Below, piece by piece: positions 16,135 through 23,083 of a DNA stretch of 33,730 nt. The position numbers and the translations under genes are program-made. Below the pieces are notes generated by a model that was not told the origin of the DNA, did not search any database, and saw only the letters and a list, made by a program, of their open reading frames with translations. Source of the DNA: Sedimenticola sp. (GTDB lineage Bacteria > Pseudomonadota > Gammaproteobacteria > Chromatiales > Chromatiaceae); the NCBI GenBank assembly GCA_027083925.1, contig JALWMK010000164.1, positions 1 through 33,730 on the forward strand, in the 5' to 3' direction. Within the stretch, counting starts at the first letter, position 1. Every line of letters starts with the position of its first letter.

Positions 16135-17513
16135 TTTTCCATCCCGCGCAGGGCGGATTCGTCCCCGGCGGCAGCAGCGACAAACTTCCGCACGAATTCC
16201 CGGGCCGGAACCGGCTTCAGGGGCAGTCCTTCGATGACGGGAATCACATCACTGACAACGATACTTTCACCCTCTTCAAGCCCCTGCTTCACCACCACGA
16301 ACTCGCCCTGGCGATAGAGAATGCCGACGGAACGAATTTCCAGGCGATTGTCCCCGCGCGCCACATACACCCGCCCCTGATGCACCGCCTTGCGGGGGAT
16401 GACCAGCATGGGTCTTTCCGGTGCATAAAAGCTTACCGCGGCGAACATGCCCTTGAGCAATGGCGGGCGTTCGCCGGGAATCACCTGGGCATAGGGCTTG
16501 TCCACCTGCACCACCAGCCCCACCGTGTCCCGCTGCGGATCGATGGATTCACTGATGCGCAGCAATTTACCCTGCCAATGCGCCGCCTCGGGAAATCCCA
16601 CCAGGCGCACCCTGGCTTCCAGGTTGACGGTATCGAGGACATTCCACAGGTTCTCCGGCTGGTTCAGGTCGACACGTTCATGTTGCTGATTGGCAAACAG
16701 CGGGCGGAACAGGCGCGTGGGCAGCTCTGCGGTAATTTCCACGGCATCTGTCCCCAGGGCTTCAAAAAGAACGGCGCCCGCTGCGGTAAACTCTCCTTTC
16801 TCCACAAACACTTCACCAATGCGCGCATCGATGGGCAGGCTGATTTCCGTGCGCCCCAGGGTATCCCGGGTCTGGGCCACCTGGCTTTTGGACTGGTTGA
16901 TCTGCGCCTGCAGCGCCGCCTTGCGGCTCTCATAGCTCTTCAGCTTGCCTCCAAGATCAGCAACCTGTTGCTTGAGCTGCAGCACCTTCTGCTCCTCGGC
17001 ATCCACGCTGGAGCGAGCGACCAGCTTCTTTTTCCAGATATCCAAAATGCGCTGGTATTCCTTCTGTTGCACCTGCAGATTCTTGCGCACGATGCTCAGC
17101 AAGGCCCTGGTGCTTTCTTCTTCTGTCTCCAGTTGCCGCAAGCTGGATTCGCTACCGGACAAACCGGCCTTGCTCTGTTCCAGAGAAAATTCAAAAGCCG
17201 TTGGCTCGACGCGCAACACCACGGTTCCCTTGGGCAGGCTGGCGCCTTTGCGCAGCTGGGGATGGATATAGACGATCTTGCCGCTCACCTCGGATTTTGC
17301 CTTTACCAGCACCCGCGGCTCCACCGTGCCATACCCCGTGGCATGAGACCGATAGGGAATCTTCTTCACCACCATCACTTCCACAGCCCTGACGGGATAT
17401 TGCAGATCTTCATGGGCGACAGGCGGCTTGGTCTTCACCCTGAACACCACCAGGGCTACGGCCACGGCCACGATCAGCGGCAGAATGTATTTCTTTTGCA
17501 GGATATTTTTCAT
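16131..17513 (-). CDS. RND efflux membrane fusion protein (HlyD/AcrA family)
   Basis: This 460-residue periplasmic adaptor has an N-terminal membrane anchor (about 9-26, YILPLIVAVAVALVVF), a split biotinyl-lipoyl domain (AKSEVSGKIVYIHPQLRKG and the later ISLPIDARIGEVFVEKGE), a long coiled coil (about 115-220, rich in Leu, Glu, Gln and Lys), and beta-barrel and membrane-proximal regions (GERPPLLKGMFAAVSFY). It links the RND pump, with which it overlaps by four bases, to an outer-membrane channel that must be encoded elsewhere. The 240-base gap upstream probably holds the operon promoter, but no clear -35/-10 pair was found there. Confidence 0.92.
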   Translation of the reverse strand: MKNILQKKYILPLIVAVAVALVVFRVKTKPPVAHEDLQYPVRAVEVMVVKKIPYRSHATGYGTVEPRVLVKAKSEVSGKIVYIHPQLRKGASLPKGTVVLRVEPTAFEFSLEQSKAGLSGSESSLRQLETEEESTRALLSIVRKNLQVQQKEYQRILDIWKKKLVARSSVDAEEQKVLQLKQQVADLGGKLKSYESRKAALQAQINQSKSQVAQTRDTLGRTEISLPIDARIGEVFVEKGEFTAAGAVLFEALGTDAVEITAELPTRLFRPLFANQQHERVDLNQPENLWNVLDTVNLEARVRLVGFPEAAHWQGKLLRISESIDPQRDTVGLVVQVDKPYAQVIPGERPPLLKGMFAAVSFYAPERPMLVIPRKAVHQGRVYVARGDNRLEIRSVGILYRQGEFVVVKQGLEEGESIVVSDVIPVIEGLPLKPVPAREFVRKFVAAAAGDESALRGMEK

Positions 17514-17580
17514 GGGCTACCCGGCTTCTTGCGCAAACGGGATCAATAACAGGTCATTCGGATCCGAGCATACTACAATA

Positions 17581-17638
17581 CTATGGGTAGAGAAGAACCT
17601 GAATCCGTGTGGGTTCAGGTTACTTGAGATCCCCATAG
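17581..17638. repeat. Nested dyad containing a copy of the CCTGAATCC palindrome
   Basis: The inner hairpin CCTGAATCC-GTGT-GGGTTCAGG (17598-17619) is a variant of the palindrome at 19695 and 29249; its changed base still pairs as U-G in plus-strand RNA. An outer dyad CTATGGG (17581-17587) and CCCATAG (17632-17638) surrounds it. It lies in the gene-free stretch 17514-17753 between the DmsBC-type gene and the efflux operon. Confidence 0.7.
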
Positions 17639-17753
17639 CATCTCCTACCACCGTATTTTCATCTTTCACTTCCCCGGCCGGAATAATGGACTCACCGCTG
17701 TGAGCGGACATCTTACGCTGGCACAGGGGCGCACTCTGGCGCTGCTGCATCAC

Positions 17754-19643
17754 TTACCCGGTAAAGATACGCCTGAACTGGCCCATCTTATCCTTCAGAC
17801 TGGTTTGCCGAATGGTTTGCAGTAATTCACTCAGTTTGAATTCATGATGGCGCTCATAGGCCACGCCCAGTTGGGGCATTTCCGCCAGCCCGCTCTCCCG
17901 GGCATGTTCCGCGAAACCTTTGTTCTTCCAGAAGAAAGCGCCGGGCATGGTGGTGGGAACAACCAGGACGTAGAACATGGCGCGGCCGAGCGCGGCGCTG
18001 CCCAGGGCCAACAGCGTCAGCAGACCAAAGGTTGCCGGTCCGGTCAGGCCCAGGCCGGCCATGGCCAAAGCCAGAACCACGCCAATCGACAGCAAGGCAT
18101 TCCGCAGCCAGTAGGAATAGCCAAAGGCAGTGCCTTGCTCATAGAAAGATACTGCCGCTTCGCTTTCGCTGTGACCGAGGTTGCGGTAGTGAAACAGCAA
18201 CCCCATGCCTTCCAGGAACATGCCCACCGCAGCCACGGCCGCCAGCATCCTCCCCTGATCCATGCTCAGGGAACCGAAAACCAACGCCATGACCGCCAGC
18301 AACAATGACCCCAGGGTCAGGCCGGCGCCGATGAAAGCCGCTGCCGTATGCCAGTGATCCCAGTAGGGACGCGCCGGGATCCGGTAGAGCTTGTACATGT
18401 AGTATCCACCATACCCCAAGCCAAGCAGACCCGCTGCCGCCAGCAGGTTTGCCGGCACTTCCGCCCAACCAGCATCGAACAGGCTGAACAAGGTGTAACC
18501 CGTCAAGCCGATGAAGAACAGGGTCACGCCAGCAATCTCCCGGCTCACCGGGGACATGCGCAGATTGTAGAAGCCGCGATAGAAGCGATGAGGCTTGCCC
18601 AGGTGCATGTTGAGCTTGAGCATGCCAAAACCCAGCAGGATCACCATCAAAACCAGCGCGGGAACGAGCGCCGCGCTTTGCCGGTAATCCGCCAGAGGCG
18701 CAACACCAAACCAGCTCCCCAGCACCAGCAGGGCAAAGGCCCCCATCACCGCCTGGGCGCTGAGAGTGAAGGCGACATGGGCATTCTCATGGGAACCCAG
18801 CAGTTTCTTCAGGTTCCACTGGCGTTTGAAACCTGGCTTGGGATCCAGCACCGGCTTGAACTTTCCTTCCCTGTCGTCCTGGTGATATTTCAGGGGCATG
18901 CTGTCTACCCGCTTCATGTCTCGCGGCAGGGTGCGCTTCTGCTGGAAGCGGATATTGGGATGGGTGATATCCGTGCGTGGGAAACCGGGAATTCCGGTCT
19001 TGGCCTGCTCCCGTCCTGCGGGGATATTTTCGATCACGCCAAATTCCAGGGCCTTGCCCAGGCAGGCAGATACGCAGGCAGGTTTGAGGCCTACTTCCAG
19101 GCGATCCACGCACATATTGCACTTGCTCACCTGGCCCTTCACCGGATCGAGCTGGGGTGCATTGTAGGGGCAGACCCAGGTGCAATAGCCACAGCCGAAA
19201 CAGATCTCCGGATCCTGCAGCACCGCGCCGTATTCGGCAAACTTGGTATAGGCCCGGGTGGGACAGCCCTTGAGGCAGACCGGGTTATCACAATGGTTGC
19301 AGGCCATGGAGATGTTGATGCGCCGGTAGTCCGGATAGCTGCCGCCCTCCACGAAGCCCACGGAACGGAAGGCCAGGTGCGCCGGGTTGTCGTTTTTCTC
19401 GGAACAGGCCGCCTCACAGGCATGACAGGCGATGCAGTTGTCCGCCGTAAAGAAGAAGCCATGCTGCTTGTAGCGGTTGGGGTTGATCCGTTCCTGGGGT
19501 TCGTCGTTGATGACGAAATCATCCTGCCGCCGGGGATCATTCCGGGGCACTGTTTCGACAGGCTTGCCGTAGCGGTTCACCAGTTGGGTTTCCGGGTCAT
19601 TCAGCAGGGCATACTCGGGTTCGTTCTCTCTTCTCGGAAACAT
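17754..19643 (-). CDS. DmsB-DmsC fusion: four-cluster ferredoxin plus membrane anchor of the nitrate reductase
   Basis: The N-terminal third is a DmsB-type ferredoxin with four cysteine groups: CIACHACEAAC near 71-81, CNHCDNPVCLKGC near 115-127, CFGCGYCTWVC near 148-158 and CNMCVDRL...CVSAC near 174-194. From about residue 295 it continues as a DmsC-like anchor with about eight hydrophobic helices (e.g. AVMGAFALLVLGSWFGV, ALVLMVILLGFGMLKLNMHLG). DmsC-type subunits oxidise menaquinol, so this protein probably wires the quinone pool to the NasA-like enzyme encoded upstream. GAGAAG lies seven bases before 19643, so that start is preferred over one 30 bases further out. The final tail (about 570-629) is soluble and probably cytoplasmic. 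Confidence 0.85.
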   Translation of the reverse strand: MFPRRENEPEYALLNDPETQLVNRYGKPVETVPRNDPRRQDDFVINDEPQERINPNRYKQHGFFFTADNCIACHACEAACSEKNDNPAHLAFRSVGFVEGGSYPDYRRINISMACNHCDNPVCLKGCPTRAYTKFAEYGAVLQDPEICFGCGYCTWVCPYNAPQLDPVKGQVSKCNMCVDRLEVGLKPACVSACLGKALEFGVIENIPAGREQAKTGIPGFPRTDITHPNIRFQQKRTLPRDMKRVDSMPLKYHQDDREGKFKPVLDPKPGFKRQWNLKKLLGSHENAHVAFTLSAQAVMGAFALLVLGSWFGVAPLADYRQSAALVPALVLMVILLGFGMLKLNMHLGKPHRFYRGFYNLRMSPVSREIAGVTLFFIGLTGYTLFSLFDAGWAEVPANLLAAAGLLGLGYGGYYMYKLYRIPARPYWDHWHTAAAFIGAGLTLGSLLLAVMALVFGSLSMDQGRMLAAVAAVGMFLEGMGLLFHYRNLGHSESEAAVSFYEQGTAFGYSYWLRNALLSIGVVLALAMAGLGLTGPATFGLLTLLALGSAALGRAMFYVLVVPTTMPGAFFWKNKGFAEHARESGLAEMPQLGVAYERHHEFKLSELLQTIRQTSLKDKMGQFRRIFTG

Positions 19644-19694
19644 GATTTTCTTCTCACGGGCCTGGCCCGGCATATTCGATATTCTTTACAAAAT

Positions 19695-19714
19695 CCTGAA
19701 TCCGTGGATTCAGG
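19695..19714. repeat. Palindromic repeat CCTGAATCCGTGGATTCAGG
   Basis: This is a perfect 9-bp inverted repeat with a 2-base centre, in the gap between the NasA-like and DmsBC-type genes. The same sequence is at 29249-29270 and a variant at 17598-17619. All three are intergenic. Confidence 0.85.
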
Positions 19715-19723
19715 AAAATTCCA

Positions 19724-19783
19724 TGTTGGGCACGTGATGCTTTGCCCAACCTGCAGGTCGGGCAAAGCGCAGCGCGCCCGACA
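19724..19783. repeat. REP-like extended dyad after nasA
   Basis: A core dyad at 19739-19768 pairs GCTTTGCCC with GGGCAAAGC around CCTGCAGG. An outer arm TGTTGGGC (19724-19731) pairs with GCCCGACA (19776-19783) with one G-T pair. Its GGGCAAAGCGCAGCGCGCCCGAC part resembles the REP-type intergenic repeats common in gammaproteobacteria. A degenerate relative may lie near 23040. It begins a few bases after the nasA stop codon and could act as a 3' stabiliser. Confidence 0.65.
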
Positions 19784-19789
19784 CCCGGT

Positions 19790-21994
19790 TCAGAACTTGC
19801 GCATTTCCATGCTCAAGCGCGCGGCTTCCTTCTGATCCGCGATCTTTTCAATCCGCACCGCCGACTGCTTGTATGCCGGTTGACGGGAATGGGGGTCGAG
19901 CAGCCCCAGGGTCAGGCGGTTGGCGCAGTCATGGAAATGAAACGGCAGGAACACCATATTCTTCGGCACCCTTGCCGTGGGTTGGGCCATGGCGATTGCA
20001 TCCGAACGGCGTGATACCAGGCGCACATACTCGCCACGCTGAATTTTCAGCTCCGCACACAGATCCGGGTTGATCTCGATGAAGGGAATGGGGCTGTACT
20101 TGTTGTTGTTGCCAATCTTTCCCGTTTTGGTGCGCCCGTGCCAGTGTTCAATAAGCCGCCCGGTGTTGAGCCACACGGGAAATTTTTCATCAGGCACTTC
20201 ATTGTTGTCGATGAACGGCAGGGGAATCAGTTTGGCCCTGCCATCCTCATGGCGGAAGCTCGCGGTTTCAGTATAAAGACGTTTGCCTCCCCTCGGCGGT
20301 GGCTGGCCACTGTTCTTTTCATCTTTGGTATAGGGCCACTGTATGCCCCGGCTCTTTTCAATCAGTTCGTGATTCATGCCGGAGATGTCGGAAAGACGGC
20401 CCCGGGACAGCTCCGCCATTTCCAGGAAGATGTCTGCCGCCTTTTCCGGAAACTTCACCTTGCCTTCCTTGTTGAAGCGTTCGGCCATGCGATTGAAGAT
20501 CCACAGATCCGGTTTGGCCTGGCCTGGCGGCGTGGCGATGGGTTTGACCACATTGATGCGCCGCTCGGTGTTGGTCATCACCCCATCCTTCTCCGCCCAG
20601 GTGCCGGCTGGCAGGTAGACATGGGCATACTGGGCGCTTTCCGTATCCTCATAGCAGTCCTGCACGGCGCAGAACTCCAGTTTTTCCATGGCCTTGCGGA
20701 TGCGCGCCGTATTGGGCAGGGAGGACATGGGATTGGTGGCGATAAGCCACAACCCCTTGATCTGGCCGGATTCGATGGCGTGGTAGATATCCGTCTGGAA
20801 CATGCCACGCTTCTTGGGGAAGAACTCCACATCGATGTTCCAGAACTTTGCGATCTCTTCCCGATGCTCGGAAACCTCCAGGAAACGGTAGTTGGGCAGG
20901 CCGGAGCAGGACGACCATTCCCGGGTGCCCATGGCGTTGCATTGGCCAGTGATGGACAAACTGGTGCCGCCGGGCTTGCCGATGTTGCCGGTGATCAGAG
21001 CCAGGTTGTTGATGCCCACCACGCCGTCAGAACCATGGGTGGACTGATTGATGCCCATGGTCCAGATCTGCATGGACACCCCGGCATTGGCAAAGCGCCT
21101 TGCCACATGGCGGATACTGTCCTCGTCGATGCCGCAGATCTTCGCCGCCGTAGTGGGATCGTATTTCTCCACCTCGGCTTTCAATGCCTCGAAGCCATTG
21201 GTGTTGGCGTCAATATAGACTTGATCCTGCAGGCCTTCCTTGATGATGACGTGCATGAAGGCGTTTTGCAGCACCACGTCCGTACCCGGCGTAATGGGCA
21301 GATGGATATCGGCATTCTGCGCCAGCATGGTGACCCTGGGATCGACGACGATGAGGGGAAAGCCTTTCTTCTCCTGGGCTTCCTTCAAGCGCCAGTAGAT
21401 GATGGGGTGCTGCTCCGGCAGGTTGGAGCCCCAGGCAATGAGCAGATCCGTATGCTCGAAATCCTCGTAACAGCCCGGCGGGCCGTCGGAGCCGAAGGAG
21501 CGTTTGTAGCCGGACACGGCGGACGCCATGCACAAGGTGGTGTTGCCGTCGTAGTTGTTGGTGCCGACAAGGCCGCGGGTGAGCTTGCCCAGGGTGTAGA
21601 ACTCCTCGGTGAGCATCTGCCCGGTGGAAATGATGGCGAAGGAATCCCGGCCATATTTTTCCTGGATGCGGCGGATCTCGTCGTGGATCTTGTCCAGGGC
21701 GCTATCCCAGTCGGTTTCGCACCAGTCATCGTGCCAGCGCTCTCGCATCCTGGGCACGGTACCCCGCCCGGCGGAATCGAACAGCTCATGCTCAAAGATG
21801 CCCTTGAGACACAGCTTGCCCCGGTTCACGTCCGCATCAGCCACACCCCGGGAAGATACCGCCTCGCCCTCCGGGTTCAGGCCGACTTCAATGGAACAGC
21901 CAGTGGAGCAGTAACCGCATGTTGCGTATTTCCACTCCACCACATTCTTGTCGGCTATCTTTACCGGATTCTTCTTGCTTCGTCCGAATAACAT
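19790..21994 (-). CDS. nasA: NasA-like molybdopterin nitrate reductase, catalytic subunit
   Basis: This is a 734-residue Mo-bis-MGD oxidoreductase. An N-terminal 4Fe-4S cluster motif is seen at about 26-62 (CGYCSTGC, then the fourth cysteine in GKLCLKG). The cysteine in TTLCMASAVSGYKRSFGSDG (about 153) fits the molybdenum ligand of the assimilatory NasA/Nap-type group, and the C-terminal MopB-type domain includes VWLNTGRLIEHWHGRTKTGK. There is no twin-arginine signal, so it is cytoplasmic. NirB, NirD and a nitrate transporter in the same locus support nitrate assimilation. Unlike usual NasA (about 850-900 residues) it lacks the extra C-terminal BFD-type cluster domain, and the downstream gene supplies a DmsB-DmsC electron input instead. 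Confidence 0.85.
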   Translation of the reverse strand: MLFGRSKKNPVKIADKNVVEWKYATCGYCSTGCSIEVGLNPEGEAVSSRGVADADVNRGKLCLKGIFEHELFDSAGRGTVPRMRERWHDDWCETDWDSALDKIHDEIRRIQEKYGRDSFAIISTGQMLTEEFYTLGKLTRGLVGTNNYDGNTTLCMASAVSGYKRSFGSDGPPGCYEDFEHTDLLIAWGSNLPEQHPIIYWRLKEAQEKKGFPLIVVDPRVTMLAQNADIHLPITPGTDVVLQNAFMHVIIKEGLQDQVYIDANTNGFEALKAEVEKYDPTTAAKICGIDEDSIRHVARRFANAGVSMQIWTMGINQSTHGSDGVVGINNLALITGNIGKPGGTSLSITGQCNAMGTREWSSCSGLPNYRFLEVSEHREEIAKFWNIDVEFFPKKRGMFQTDIYHAIESGQIKGLWLIATNPMSSLPNTARIRKAMEKLEFCAVQDCYEDTESAQYAHVYLPAGTWAEKDGVMTNTERRINVVKPIATPPGQAKPDLWIFNRMAERFNKEGKVKFPEKAADIFLEMAELSRGRLSDISGMNHELIEKSRGIQWPYTKDEKNSGQPPPRGGKRLYTETASFRHEDGRAKLIPLPFIDNNEVPDEKFPVWLNTGRLIEHWHGRTKTGKIGNNNKYSPIPFIEINPDLCAELKIQRGEYVRLVSRRSDAIAMAQPTARVPKNMVFLPFHFHDCANRLTLGLLDPHSRQPAYKQSAVRIEKIADQKEAARLSMEMRKF

Positions 21995-22070
21995 CTGCTC
22001 TCACTCTGATGCGGCTCTGAACCGAGTTGTTCAGGTCTGCAATTTTCTCAGGAACTGCAGCCAATCCTGA

Positions 22071-22511
22071 TCAAACCAGGCTCTGGTGAAAAATTGCCTT
22101 GTGAATATCACCCAGGCTCAACATGCCTACCAGTTTGTCGCCTTCTGCCACGGGAATGCGGCGGAAACGGTTGTTAGCCATAATGATCGCCGCCCTTAAC
22201 ACCGGCATATCCGGTGATACAGTCTTGGCGCCATGAGTCATCAGGTCTGCAACCTTGCCACTCATAAGGGACTTGTACTCCCCGACCTTTTTCTTCAAAT
22301 CGATGGTTGCCATGTTCTCCATGGCGTCTTCCACGCTGGGAAACAGCTGCGCCAGCACATCCTTTTCGGCGATAAAGCCGATGATCTTTTCGCCTTCCAC
22401 CACCGGCAGTCCGCTAAAGCGGTACAGGCACATCAGGGAGGCTACTTCCTGAACCGGGGTATCTTTGGTGACGCTGCGTGCGCCTTTGGTCATGATGTCT
22501 TGTACAAGCAT
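22071..22511 (-). CDS. Two-CBS-domain protein inside the nitrate assimilation operon
   Basis: This small protein of 146 residues is made almost entirely of a CBS pair: VQDIMTKGARSVTKDTPVQE (about 3-60) and VADLMTHGAKTVSPDMPVLR (about 87-140), each with the end phrase of the family (GFIAEKDVL, GMLSLGDIH). CBS pairs bind adenine nucleotides and report energy state. It sits between nirD and nasA with normal spacing and a GAGGAG ribosome-binding site, so it is co-expressed with both. A role in tuning nitrate or nitrite reductase activity is an inference from position; no partner is known. Confidence 0.85.
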   Translation of the reverse strand: MLVQDIMTKGARSVTKDTPVQEVASLMCLYRFSGLPVVEGEKIIGFIAEKDVLAQLFPSVEDAMENMATIDLKKKVGEYKSLMSGKVADLMTHGAKTVSPDMPVLRAAIIMANNRFRRIPVAEGDKLVGMLSLGDIHKAIFHQSLV

Positions 22512-22595
22512 TTTCCACTCCTCGCATATATAGCATTTCGGCAGCCTTCTGTGTGCTGCTTGCTTGGGATCCGGTTATCCGGCCCGGACGGTGAC

Positions 22596-22610
22596 GCCGG
22601 AACATCCGGC
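22596..22610. repeat. Short GC-rich hairpin after nirD
   Basis: GCCGGA-ACA-TCCGGC is a perfect 6-bp stem directly after the nirD stop codon. Further CCGG-rich sequence follows to about 22569. It resembles a REP-type 3' structure, and no U-tract is seen. Confidence 0.5.
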
Positions 22611-22919
22611 CTACAATTGAATATACACCATACCGTCTTCAACTTTTGCGGCATAGGTATTGGTACAGCCATCGTCCGGTGCCAGGGCTTCCCCGGATTC
22701 CAGGTTGATCTTCCAGTTGTGCAGGGGGCAGGTTACCGTGTGGCCAGCCACGATGCCCTGGGACAAGGGACCCTGTTGGTGGGGGCAGGCATCGCGCACG
22801 GCAAACACCTGATCATCACTGGTGCGAAACACGGCGATACTGCCGTCTTCCACCTCCACCACTCGCGAGCCCTGACGGGGAATATCTCCCAGGGGGGCAA
22901 TCTTTTTCCAATCACTCAT
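22611..22919 (-). CDS. nirD: Nitrite reductase small subunit, Rieske type
   Basis: This 102-residue Rieske-fold protein pairs with NirB. Unlike the E. coli NirD it keeps all four cluster ligands: CPHQQG near 45 and CPLHNW near 64. It could therefore bind a real [2Fe-2S] cluster and transfer electrons. It is encoded downstream of nirB after a gap of about 160 bases that contains a degenerate REP-like sequence, and directly upstream of the CBS gene. The start codon gives the usual NirD N-terminus (DWKKIAPLGDIPRQGSRVV). An alternative, a general Rieske ferredoxin, is unlikely given the nirB neighbour. Confidence 0.9.
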   Translation of the reverse strand: MSDWKKIAPLGDIPRQGSRVVEVEDGSIAVFRTSDDQVFAVRDACPHQQGPLSQGIVAGHTVTCPLHNWKINLESGEALAPDDGCTNTYAAKVEDGMVYIQL

Positions 22920-23083
22920 TTCTTTGCTACTCCATTGCCGGGATCAAATCCGGCTTACGTTCACGTTCAGGTGGTTTCACAGCGCCTGACAATAGTTGCA
23001 GGCCGGGAAAAGCCTAGCGTATCCACCACCCGCCATACCTGTGTTGGGCGCGTCGCCCTGCTTCTTTTGCCCAGCCTATGCGC

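Noticed and set aside
17517-17753. 78-codon minus-strand frame between the DmsBC-type gene and the efflux operon
   Set aside because: It spans the nested palindrome, has no clear ribosome-binding site and no recognisable domain. The structure of the repeat explains the sequence better than coding.
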